This document shows, one piece after another, positions 9,201 to 18,700 of a stretch of 24,674 nucleotides of DNA. The stretch is from Bolinopsis microptera. Taxonomy: Eukaryota; Ctenophora; Tentaculata; Lobata; Bolinopsidae. Numbering within the stretch: the stretch's first letter is position 1; every line of letters begins with the position of its first letter. The position numbers and the translations under genes were made by a program. The stretch lies in contig NW_026971876.1 in NCBI RefSeq assembly GCF_026151205.1, positions 1 through 24,674 on the forward strand, written 5' to 3'. The notes below the pieces were generated by a model. The model was not told the DNA's origin and did no database searches. It was given only the letters and a program-made list of their open reading frames with translations.

Positions 9201-9745
9201 ATCTTTCTCACGCTCTCTCTCTCTCTCGTTTAGATGTTTGACATCTTCTGGAGGCCCTACACTAACTTGTTCGGTGAGATAGGCGAGGAGACAATAGACG
9301 AAGTCATGAACTATGAATACTGCCAGTACTTCAAAGCAGGAACCGAGGATAATGGTCAATGCTCCGACTACTCTTGTGACGACGAAGAGAATACCATGTG
9401 TGTATTCAACATTTACATAGTAAAGATAATGCTCGGTCTCTACATGATGTTGGCTGCTGTCCTCATGTTGAACTTGCTGGTGGCTGGTATGTTTATCCTT
9501 TGTGTTTCTTAACCTTTTTTAGAAAATTATCATGAAGCTTCCGTGTCATGGGAATGTAAGATCTCACATGTATGATCAATAATATAAAACATGTGTGTTC
9601 CGTCAGTTGTTTTCAAGCACATACGAGGAGATTCAAGAGAATTCTAAGACGCTCTGGAAGCGCCAGAAGTTTGACCTGATGGTTGAGTATCGGAGTAGAT
9701 CACCTCTGCCCGTTCCTTTCAGTACCATCCTGCATTTCCGCAAAG
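5540..9745 (+). CDS. TRPM: TRPM-family cation channel, partial, seven exons
   Basis: This is a transient receptor potential channel of the melastatin family, a plasma-membrane tetrameric cation channel. Seven exons can be joined: 5540-5663, 5931-6082, 6313-6533, 7403-8686, 8863-8997, 9234-9486 and 9607-9745. They give about 770 residues: TRPM homology regions, the pre-S1 FYKAP motif (8225), S1-S4 (about 8240-8670), S5 (8890-8960), an F-G-E pore motif (9270-9278), S6 (9410-9485) and the TRP helix with LWKRQKF (9649-9669). S2 carries E-x-x-Q (8429-8440) and S3 N-x-x-D (8504-8515), the Ca2+ site known from TRPM2/4/5/8. Family members exceed 1000 residues, so roughly the first 350-400 residues and the whole C terminus are missing. 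Two one-base frame breaks (6453-6455 and 9486-9487) look like sequence errors. The subfamily cannot be fixed without the C terminus. Confidence 0.93.
5931..6082 (+). CDS. TRPM: TRPM exon 2 (ankyrin-like helical region)
   Basis: The acceptor ACAATCGCAG ends at 5930 and the phase-1 join keeps frame with the preceding exon. A Q/R-rich helix leads into RQLELAIQWDRLDIATEFIF, the hallmark TRPM segment usually read as L-A-W-x-R-x-D-I-A. The donor at 6083 is GTTAAT, weaker than the other donors. I chose it because it restores frame and continuity with the exon at 6313; without it the frame stops at 6116-6118. Confidence 0.85.
6240..6278. repeat. Poly(C) tract of 39 bases in a TRPM intron
   Basis: An uninterrupted run of 39 C lies in the intron 6083-6312, about 35 bp upstream of the acceptor at 6312. 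The open frames across it in both directions encode only poly-Pro or poly-Gly and are not genes. Run length in such a tract is not reliable. Confidence 0.95.
6313..6533 (+). CDS. TRPM: TRPM exon 3 (helical repeat region), one-base frame break
   Basis: The acceptor is CTCTCCTCAG (ends 6312) and the donor GTAAGA at 6534. It encodes two amphipathic helices (LNEMLNLAIKHKQIRFIRNII) and ISSFLTVDRFETIL, matching the TRPM segment in which a short loop 'FLT' precedes the next helix. After LRKTR the frame must shift: continuing in frame hits TGA at 6478, while the +1-base reading gives TNSLFYELMKKKC, the expected next block. Adding one C to the CCC at 6453-6455 makes the exon 222 bases, a whole number of codons. 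The exon ends in phase 0. Confidence 0.85.
6600..7013 (+). mobile_element. Non-LTR retrotransposon 3' fragment (end of reverse transcriptase ORF)
   Basis: It lies in the TRPM intron 6534-7402, in the same orientation. It encodes the typical C-terminal end of CR1/L2/Jockey-like ORF2 proteins: a helical stretch around LHMYHTFMELFKIL and SIKDLFKF, then YTSTKIWNDLSPYV (the common 'KIWNxLP' motif), then FIKSNLKKHLL and a stop TAA at 7011-7013. One in-frame TAA (6807-6809) interrupts it just before the KIWND segment. No catalytic YxDD region is present, so this is a 5'-truncated, dead copy. The exact 5' edge is uncertain. The AT-rich sequence to about 7230 is probably its 3' UTR. Confidence 0.75.
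7014..7402 (+). other. Probable retrotransposon 3' UTR and intron remainder
   Basis: AT-rich sequence follows the reverse-transcriptase stop codon. The stretch ending near 7230, with ATTATATATTTTTCTATACT, resembles 3' UTRs of CR1/L2-like elements. The remainder leads to the acceptor TCTACTTCTCAG at 7402. Confidence 0.45.
7346..7381. repeat. Perfect 18-bp tandem duplication
   Basis: AAATATTTGTTTTATTAT occurs twice head to tail, 21 bp upstream of the acceptor at 7402. It keeps a reading frame open (KYLFYY twice) upstream of the true exon start, which artificially extends the open frame there. Confidence 0.95.
7403..8686 (+). CDS. TRPM: TRPM exon 4 (cytosolic domain end, pre-S1, S1-S4)
   Basis: A 1284-base exon (428 codons, phase 0 at both ends) with acceptor TCTACTTCTCAG and donor GTAAAA at 8687. 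It starts VIHDISEGVFRVP, a TRPM segment, then a poorly conserved linker (about 7430-7600). Next come LLTVYMVLIHEQELAKVIWE and an E-rich helical region with WGGRTILEMAD. The FYKAPITKF pre-S1 motif is at 8225. S1 is about 8245-8320, S2 8380-8450, S3 8510-8560, and S4 8600-8670 ending in the conserved EQLGPK. S2 carries E (8429) and Q (8438); S3 carries N (8504) and D (8513). The frame is fully open. Upstream codons from 7331 are intronic. Confidence 0.93.
8863..8997 (+). CDS. TRPM: TRPM exon 5 (S4-S5 linker and S5)
   Basis: The acceptor is CTTCTCTCCAG (ends 8862) and the donor GTAAAA at 8998. It has 45 codons, phase 0 at both ends. It begins VMMMQRMLIDLQ, the family's linker after the LGPK end of S4, and continues with the hydrophobic S5 helix FFIFLVVIFVIGYGVSTASI. 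The YGV near the end of S5 is a common TRPM feature. The join after GPK at 8686 matches the family without a gap. Confidence 0.92.
9071..9227. repeat. (TCCC)n and (CT)n microsatellite in the pore-side TRPM intron
   Basis: About 25 near-perfect TCCC units run from 9071 to about 9169, followed by imperfect units to 9192 and a CT run at 9212-9227, ending at the acceptor region. The minus strand is (GGGA)n, which has strong G-quadruplex potential. The minus strand is the template of the TRPM gene. All open frames across the tract (Pro-Ser or Gly-Arg-Glu repeats) are artefacts. Confidence 0.97.
9234..9486 (+). CDS. TRPM: TRPM exon 6 (pore loop and S6)
   Basis: The acceptor TCTCTCGTTTAG ends at 9233 and the donor GTATGT is at 9487. 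It begins MFDIFWRPYTNLFGEIGEE: RPY-xxx-FGE is the TRPM pore helix and filter. An acidic outer loop with four cysteines (near 9320, 9360, 9375 and 9398) follows, then S6, about IVKIMLGLYMMLAAVLMLN with LLVA. Its length is 253 bases. The next exon is in phase 0, so one G of the GG at 9486-9487 appears to be extra; removing it gives LLVA joined to LFSSTYEE, the expected family spacing. Confidence 0.92.
9607..9745 (+). CDS. TRPM: TRPM exon 7 (TRP helix)
   Basis: The acceptor GTTCCGTCAG ends at 9606. It encodes LFSSTYEEIQENSKTLWKRQ, then KFDLMVEYRSRSPLPVPFST and ILHFRK. The W-K-x-Q-x-F/Y segment is the TRPM TRP helix after S6, and P-L-P-V-P-F corresponds to the usual P-P-P-F turn. The 3' edge is taken at a weak GTTTGT donor (9746). 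This is also where the sequence turns into run-rich DNA, so the true end of this exon and all later exons cannot be read. Confidence 0.88.
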
Positions 9746-12700
9746 GTTTGTTTTTTTAAATTTTAAAATTATTTTTTTTGCCCCCAAAAATTTTTGGGAA
9801 AAAATTTTTTTTATTTTTAAGCAATTTCCATATGGAAAAAAGGGAAAACACATTTTAAAAAGGGAAACTGGTTTTTGAAAAAGGCCTTTTAAAATTTTTT
9901 CTTTAAATCGAAACCCCCGGGAAAAAGAAAAAAAAAGGGGGAAATTTTTATTTTCTCCTTTTCCCTAAAAAAAAAATTCTTAAAATTTTTTGCCTTAAAA
10001 GGAACCCCCCTTTTTAAGTTTTAAACCTTTTTTCTTGGTTCTGGGCTTTTTAGCCAAAATCCCCCAAGGTTTTCCCCAAAAAAGTTTGGTAACAAGAAAA
10101 ACATGTGGGAAAAGGTTTTTTAGTGGGGGGCCGTGCAGAAAGACCCCCCCTGAAATTTACCCCCCCTGTTAAAACCCCTCCCCCCCAAGGGGGAACCCCC
10201 CCCCCCCTCGAGTTTGAGTGTAAAAAAAAACCCAAACCCTTTTTTAAAAACTTTAAAAATTTTTTACGGAAACCAAAAAAGTCCCCTTTCCAAACGGAGA
10301 TTTTAAAAATTGTCCCGGTGAAGTTTTAGACCATTGAGAAAAAGTTTTTTTTGGGAGACCTTCGAGAGCAAGAAAACAGCAAAGGGGTTTTTAAAGTGGG
10401 GGACCCAAAAAACCAAACGAAAACAAGGAAAAACCCTGCCCGCAGCAAATGCGTTTAAAAAATGAGGTTTGGTTTTTTCCCCGGGGAAAGAAACCTTTTT
10501 TCCCTTTTTAAAAAATTTGAGATTTTTTAATTTGTCCCGACAAAACCCCTTTAAAAGGCCCTTAAAAAAACCAAATTTTTTTAAAAAACCCCCACCCCTT
10601 TTTTTTCCCCAAGGGTAGTTTACGACGGACCCCAAGGGCTGGTTGGAAAAAAATAAAATCCCCCGGGGATTAAAAACGTTGAAGCCCCCGGGCCCCCCCC
10701 CCCTTGTCCCCCCAATAAAGGGGCCCCCCGGCTTTCCCCCGGGGGCAAAAAAAGGGGGGAAAAACCCCCCCGAGTAAAAAGTTTTAAACCGGTTTTTATA
10801 CCCCGAGGTTGGTTTTAAAAAATGGGGGCAAAACAAACCCGAAAAACCGAATAAACCCCGGGGAAAAGGTAAAATATTTAAAAAGGTTAAATTTTCCTTT
10901 TTTTTTTTTACCTAGAAAAGTTTAAAAATTTATCAAAAAGGGAAAACCCAAAAAGGTAACCCTTTTTTGGGGGTTTTCCCCTTTTTTCCCCAAACCCCCT
11001 TTTTTAAAATTTGGGGAAAAAGTTTTTCAATCCCCAAAATTGGGCCCCCCCTTTTGAAAGAGGCCTTTCGTAAAAAAAAGGGTACCTGGATTGGGGAAAA
11101 AGATCTGGATCCCCCCAAAGAAACCCCTTCCCCCCTACACCCCGAAGGGCAAACAGCCCCCAGACGAAAGTGGGGGGGGAAAAAAAGGGGGGCACAAAAA
11201 ACGTGGGGGGGGGATGAGAAAAAGGAGTTATGGGGGACGGGTTTCGAGTTTTGGAAAAACCCGGGTGCCCCCTCCCTTCCCTTTCGGACGAACTGGGGTT
11301 TGGTTTTTCCCAAATTTTCCCCTGGGGTTCCCCCCCGTATTATTTAAAAAAAAAAACCCCTTTTTTTGTTCCCCTTTTAAAATTTTAAATTTTGGGAAAA
11401 CTGCCCCCTTTAGTTTATAATGTCCCATCCCAAAAGTATAAGTTAAAAAACCTGTTTTATGTTCCCCGGGCTGTAAATCCCCCCGTGCTAATTTGTCCCC
11501 CTTTCCCAAAACCCCCCCTTTTTTTCCCCGGTCCCCAAAAGGTGAGGTTTAAAATGGGAAAAAAATAAAGGCCCAACCCCCCTGGGTTTCCCCTCAAAAA
11601 ACGCCCCTAGCTAAAAAGGGTTTAGAAAGGAGCGGAATTTTTTGATCGCTTTCTTTTTGGAAAAAAAAACCCCGCCCCTTCCCCAGGGGCCCCCGTTGGG
11701 GTTTTAAAAGGGAAAAAATTAAAATCCCCCGTCCCCCAAAAATAAAAAAGGAAAAAAACGTTGGAAAAAACCACTCCCCCCTGAGGGAATTTTCATTTCC
11801 TTTTTTGCTTTTGGTTTTTTTTTGGATCAAAGTTTGGTAAAAATTTTTTAAGGTTTTTAGCAACCAATCCCAACCCTTTTAAAAACTCTTACTTTTTTAT
11901 GTTTTAAAAACCCAAAATTGGGCTTTTCGAACCCAACCCCTTCGGAAACCCCCCAAGAGCAAACCCCGCACCATCAGAAGAAAACCCAAAACCGCGAAAA
12001 AAAATCGTCAAAACCCAAAATTTGAAAAAATTTTTTCAAAAACAGGAAAAATTTTAATTTAAAAGAGGGTTTTTTGGACCCAAACCCAAAAAACAAAAAA
12101 CTTGCAAAACTGGTTTTTAAAGCTAAAAAACGTCCCCTATCAAAGCAACCCAAACAAAAAACCCTTTCCCTTAATGTTAAAAGGGTTTGCCCCAGGAAAT
12201 TAAAAGTACAGGGTTAAAAAGGGGGGAAAAAAAGCGGGGCCCTTTTTTAAACTCCCCTTTTCCAACTGGTTTAAAGGGGGTTTTTTATTAAAACAAAAAA
12301 ATTTTAAAGTCTGAAAATTTTAAAATTTTTTAATTTTCCCGGGCGCCCCTTAGTACCCCAAAACCCTTTTTTTCCCCACCACAGGTGGAGTAGGAAACAA
12401 ACCCAACCTTTTCGAGCATTGCCCCAAAAAGTACCGGGAACCCCGTCCCCCCCCAGAAGGCGTTTTTTTCGGGAAAAGGGAAAAGGGAAAAACGTTTTTA
12501 AAAAACACCGCCCCCTTTCCGGCCCCCCCCCTGTTTTACAAAAAAGTACGGCCCAAAATATTTTTCCCCCAGTTAAATTTTTTCCCGGGGTTTTTTTTTT
12601 TATCGGAATTGGATTTTGTTAACCCCCCAAACGGGGTTTTCTGAAACAAAAAATGAAGACACGGCCCCCCCAATTTTTAAATTTTAATTGGAAACACGTT

Positions 12701-15700
12701 TTTTTTTCGATTTTGAAAAACCCCCAATCGGGAAAAAGCCGGGAAAACCCTTTGGAAACCCCCTATTTCTACTTTTTCGACCCCGGGCTTTTTTAAAAAA
12801 AGGGGTTTTTTCCATTAAATTTTAAAAATTTTGGCTAAAGTTTTACTAATTTTAAAATTTTGATACAAAAAAAGGCCTGAAAATTTTTTTAAAATTGGGG
12901 TAATTCCCCCCCCCGTTTTTTTTTTTAAAAATTTTTGTTTAAAAAAAAGAGAAAAAAAGGTTAAAAGAGAAATAAAAGTTTTAATTTTTTTGGCTTAAAA
13001 ATTTTTTTTAAACAATTGTTTTCGAAAAGGTTTCAATTTTTTAAAAATTTTCCCGTTTTTTTTTTTTTTAGCCCTTTAAGGGTTTAAAATTATGTCGGGG
13101 GAAATTTCCCCCCCCAAAATTGTAAAAAAAAATTTTCCCCAAAAAACCGGGGTTTTGGGAAACCCCGTTTTTTAAAACCTCTACTTGGACGATTTCCCCA
13201 TCAAAATTTTTTTGGTAAGGAAAGGGGGGAATGTTAATTTTTTTTTTTTTTTGGGCCGGAAAAAAATATTTTTTTTTTAACATGGAAAAAACCGAAAAAA
13301 AGGGAAATCTTAAAAATTTAAAAGTTTTTTTCGGGGGAGTTAAAAAGTATTAAATATTCAAAACCCAAACCCATCCAAACCCCATTTTTCTTAAAAAATT
13401 TGTTTTGGGAATTTGGGAAACCCCGTTCCCTTGGTTGGGAAAATTTTTTTTCGACCCTTTTTGTTTTTTTCCCTGGCCCCAAAAAGAAACAATTTACTGG
13501 TTTAAAAAAACGGCCCGGGACAGTTTTCCCCTTTAAAACCCCAGTCCCCCCCAAACAAACGGGCCCCAAAAAAAAACAACCCCTTTTTAGAAACAATTTT
13601 CCCTAACCCAAAAAACCCCAAAAGCCAAAAAGGGTTTTTTTCTTCCACACGCTGGCAACCCCTTTTTTTTTTTCGGCCCGGGCCGGGGTGGCCCCTTTTG
13701 CGTTTCACGAGGGAAGGGGATTTTTTACAAAAGTGGGTTTTTTTTAGCCAAAGCCTTTCGCCCCTAGTTTTACTAAAACGCTTTGCCCAAAATTTTTTAA
13801 AAAAAATTCTTTTGGGAAAAGGGCCCCCCTTTTTGGTTTTGAAAAAATTGGAAAATTTTCCCCAAACCCGGGGTATTTTTTTTTGGACCTTTTGAAAAAA
13901 ATTTCCCAAAAAACACCCCAAAAATAAAAGAACCCTGGGGTAAAAAAAACCCCCTGGAGAGTCCCCCCGGGGGAAAAACCGTTTTTTTTTTTACGTGGGG
14001 CAGGCCTTGGGAAAAATTTTAAAAAAAAATTTTTCCCATTGTTTTTAATTTTTGGGTTAGGGTTTTTTGGTACTGGTCGGTAAGGGGTTATGGAAAAAGT
14101 TTTGGGGTTTTTTGGTTAGACTTAGGTTGGGGGAAATTTGGGGTTTTTTGTTAAAAAAATGTTTTTTTTAAAGGGGGCAAAAAACCCTTAAAAAAAACCC
14201 CCAAAATTTACGGAAATTTGTGGGGTTTTAAAAAAACAAAGGGGGTTTTTTTCCAATTTAACCTACTTTGGGCCCCAAAAAATTTCCCTTCGAAAAAAGA
14301 AAGTAAAAGCGCGATTTTTTTTCCCCCGAAAAAAATTTTTCCCCGGGGTTGAAAGGTGCAAAACTTTTAAAATGGGGAATTCCCCCGTGGGGACGGCCCC
14401 CCTTAACTGGGGGAAATAAAACGCGGGGCCCCCGGAATTTTAAGGGAAATAATTTTGGGCAAATCCTTTATTTTAAAAAATTTAACAACTTTTAAAATTT
14501 TGAGAAAAAAACCCGTTTTATAGCTCCCTTTGAGGAAAGAGAGGGTTTTAAAAAAAATAAATATGCAGTAAAAAAAAGCAAAAAATTTTGATTTTAAAAT
14601 TTGGAAAACCCGTTCCCCTTTAAAAAGGGCCCCTTTCTTTACTACCTTAAAAAAGGGGTTTTTTTTTAGTTTTTTTAAATTGGGAAAATTTTTTATTAAT
14701 TTTTTTTTAAAATTGGGTTAAATTTTTTTATTTTAAAGGGGGTAAAATTGGGTTTGAAAAAAATCCCCTTAAATGTTGGGAAATTAAAAGGGGTAGGCAC
14801 TGGGGCCCCTGCTTTCAAACAAAATTTTTTTTACACAGTGGCCCGAAAAAGCAAAAAATTTTCCATACTGCCCTAATGGCCCGGCCGTTAAAAAATGTTT
14901 AAAATTTTTGTTTTTTATTCCAAAGGGAATGTTTCCCCCCCCCCAATAAAAATTAAACTGTTAAAAAGAAAAACCCCCTAGCGCCAATTTTTAAAACCGG
15001 TTTCGTTTTTCCCCCCCCTCGTTAACCCCTTTAAAAAAATTAAAATTTCGCCCCGGGTTTTCCCCGAAATAAAATAAAATAAACCCCCCGCCCCCCAGAA
15101 AACAATTGGGCCCCCAAAACCCGCCCCCTCCCACAAACCCCACTTTCTTCCCCAAGATTGGTTGCCTTTTTAGGCCCCCACCCCAAATAAGCGCCCCCAA
15201 AAATTTGGCCCCCCTTAAAAGGAAAAACCCCGCCAAGAATTCCAAAGCTTTTTTGGGGGGTTTTCCCCTTTGATGGAATTTTACAAAATTTTACTTTTAA
15301 AAAAAATCCCCCCCCCCTCAAAAAAAATGTTTAAACCCCTGCAAGGGAATCTACAAATTTTTGGCCGGCCCCTTGGAAATTTTTTTATCCCGTTACGAAA
15401 AAAATTTAAAACAATTTTTTTCCCTTCCCCCTGGGTCGACCAAGCTCGTATTTTTCATCCGCATGTTTTTGGGGAAAAGAGAGATAAAAAAAGGGGTTTC
15501 AAAAACTGTTTTAAAATTTTAAACCCTAACAACAAAAGAAGGTTTTTTTATCGGCGAAAGGGCCCCAAGGGATAAAAAATTTTAAAACCCCAAAGGGAAA
15601 TTTTTTAATTTAAGGGCCCCTTTTAAAAAACTAAAATTCCCTTCCCAAAAACAAAATTGTAAAAAATTCCCCCGGGAGGCAAAATTTTAAAAAACGTTTC

Positions 15701-18700
15701 CCCTTTTTTAAAACAATATTTTCACCGGCCCCCTTTAATTTGGCAATTTAAAATCACAATTTTTTCAAAGGGGGAGTATTTTAACTTAAAAATTTTAGTT
15801 AAATTTTTTCCCCTCGGAAAGAAAGGGCCCAACCGCTCACCCCCAAAGCCGTCTTTTTTTTTATGAAAAAAACTTTGTAAGGGCCCCCAAAAAATGCCCC
15901 CCGGGGAAACCCACCTTGGAAAAAAAAGAACCCGAACCCTTCCCCCGAACATTAATTTTTGGGAAAACTGAATTACAACCCAGGGGGCCCGAAAAAAAAA
16001 ATGAAAATTTTTAAAATTGTTGGGGTTTTAAAAAAAGCCCCCCATCCCCCTTTTTTTCCGTTCCCCCCCCTCCTAAAAAAATTTCCCCCCTCCCTTTGGA
16101 AAAAATTTCTTAAAGTTTATTTAAAAAACCCTAAAATTTGGCCAAATTTGACCCAGTTTTTTTACACTTCACCGAAAAAACCCCTTGGGGAAGGGTTTTT
16201 CCCCGGGTAATGGTTTTCCCCCAAAAAAAAATAAAAGATTTTAAATGAAAAAGAGGAAGGGCCCAGACGGGGGGTTAAAAGTTTAAAAATTTCCCCCCCC
16301 CCAAAAAAAAAAAAACTTGCCCCCGGAATACCCAAATTTCCCTTGTTTTTAAAAGCCCCGGAAAACCTTTTAAAATTTCCCCCAAAGCTTTTTCCCCAAA
16401 TTTTTTTCCCCTGGGGGAAGGCCCTTCCCGGAATTTCTCGGAAAATTCCCCCCAACCCACCCTTCCCAAAAGGGCAGAAAAAATTTTTAAAATTTTCCCT
16501 TAAAACGAAATTGGGGAAGTCCCCGGGGTTTTTCTGCGAATTTTTCGTTTAAAATTCCGTGGCCCACAAAGCGGGGTTTTAAAATTTTAAAATTTTCCCC
16601 CCGGGGTTTTTGGATTTCTAAACCCCCCCCAAGGCCCCTAAAAGTTTCAAAAAAATTAAAACCCAAAAAATAAATCTCTCCTTTAAAAATTTAAAATTCC
16701 CCCAGAACTTCAAAAACTCCCCCCCGAAAAATAAAACCCCCCCTTTTTTTTACTATCTTAAAAAACCCTTTTTTAAAAAATACTAAATTTATCCCCCTTG
16801 GCCCAAATTTTCTCAAAACCCCCTCCTCCCCAAACCACCCTTCCCCCCCAATTTTCAACTTCCCCCCCTTTGAGAAATTAAAAAGCTTTTTTTCCCCACC
16901 CAAAAAAGACACGGAAAGAGCCCCCGGTTTAAAACGAAAAAACCGGTTTTTTTAGGAGACTTTTTTGAGTCCCTTTTTTGACCCAGTTTTATTGCCAAAA
17001 GGTTGTGGGTTTTATTTCGCTAAAAAACCGGGTTTAAGGTTTCCCCGGGTTTCCTTTTTCCCCGTGGGAAACCCCCCCGAAACCCCCCACCCCCCAAATA
17101 AATGGGTTTTTCCAAATTTTAAAAACTTTTTCAAATTTTAAAAACCCTTTTTTCTTAAAACCCCCTCCCCCCGATTTGGGAAAAAGCTAAATTTGATTTA
17201 AAAATTCGATTTTTTTTTTACAAGCAAGTTTTTAAAAAAATTTGGGAAAAACCTTTTAAAAAGGAATTTTTTAAAAATTGTTTGTACACGGTAAATACTT
17301 TCCCATGGGTTTAAATTTTTTTTATTGTTAACCCCAAAAATTTCAAAGGGGTTTTCTCCTAATTTCGCGTGGTTTTTTTTAAAACCCCCCTTTGGAAAAC
17401 CAAAAGGGGATAGGACTTGGGGCCCCCCCCCTGAAAAAAGATTTTTTAAAACAGTTAAAAAAACTTCGGGTTTTTAAAAAAGTTGAAAACCCCGGGGCCA
17501 AGTTCAGGAATTTCCCCCCATCTGCCCCAAATTTTTTTCTAAAGGGTGGCCCCCTAAATCCCAGAAAACACCCCGGGTTTTCCAAACAGGTTAATAAACC
17601 TTTGATTAAACCTTTTTTGGGAAATTTTTGCATTTCTATATTATTTTTAGGGAATTTTCCTATATAATTTTTTTTTTTCGTTTTAGTTTTTTTCTTTAAA
17701 AAACCTTTTTTGAAAAATTCGCAAGGTTTTTTTTAACGGGTTTACAACCGATCCCCTAAAATTTTTAGCTAAATTTCCATTGGAATATTTTTAGTTTCAC
17801 CCCAAAAAGATTTGCCCCAAGGGGGGTTTAAAAACCCCCTACATTGCCCCTCCCATTTTTTAAAGAAAAATGGTTTAAAGTTGGTTTTTGGGGTTTAAAA
17901 AGGGGAAAAAAGTCCCCCCCCCTTTTGGGTGGGATGGGACTGGGATTTTGGTAAAGTGGTTTGGTTCCAACCCGCTAATTTTTTTAAGAACCCCGATAAC
18001 TTCTAAGGCCCCGTGGAAGCCCCATAAATTTTTTTTGGAACGTTTTTTTTTAAACAAATTTCAGCCTTTGGAAACGAAATTCCCCCCCGTTTTTAAAAAA
18101 TAGTTTTAACCCCCGTCCCAGGGGGAAAGTTTCCCCGTTTTCCCCCCTATTCCCCCCTTATCAATGTTCCCCCCCCCCCCCCCTACCTGGCTTTAAAACA
18201 ATTATCAAGTAACCCAAACCCAAAATTTCCCCCTGTTGGGGCCCGGTTTTTGGTGCCCGGGGGAGTTTGGGGGAAAAATTTTGGCCCCCCGTTTAAAATT
18301 AGACAGCCCGGAAACGGAAAAAACAGTGAAAGGGGGGGGTTCTGGGGGTGGCCCAAAATTTTCCAGGTTCCCGATTAGGGGCAGCTTTAAAAACCCCGGA
18401 AAAATTTTGGGGGTTTTTTTTTTTTAAAAAATCTTTATAATCCCCCCTAAAAATTTAACAAAACAAAAACCCCAAATAAAAATTTTTTTAACCTTTTCCC
18501 TGTCCTTTTTTTTTTTTGGGTTTTTTTTTTTTAAATTTTTTTAAAAATTTTCCCCCATAAATTTTTGGGAAAAAAGAGCCCCTTTCCTTTATTTAAAAAT
18601 TTTTTTTTACAAGAAACCCTGATAAAAAAAATAATTTAAAAAAAATTTTTAAAAGATCCCCTTTTGGGCCTACTTTTTTTGTCCCCCCATAAACATTTTA

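Noticed and set aside
8836-9359. Gly-Arg-Glu and Pro-Ser repeat proteins across the TCCC array
   Set aside because: Translations of a microsatellite in an intron of the TRPM gene.
10303-10836. 177-codon open frame on the minus strand
   Set aside because: It lies in the run-rich block, is made largely of F, K, G and P codons and matches no family; it is a product of homopolymers.
10933-11420. Overlapping long open frames on both strands
   Set aside because: Reciprocal frames over the same GGG/CCC/AAA/TTT runs; low stop density follows from the scarcity of mixed triplets, not from coding.
14040-14150. GGGTTAGGG-like and G/T-rich stretch suggesting interstitial telomere repeats
   Set aside because: Only one TTAGGG-like unit; the rest is irregular run-rich sequence.
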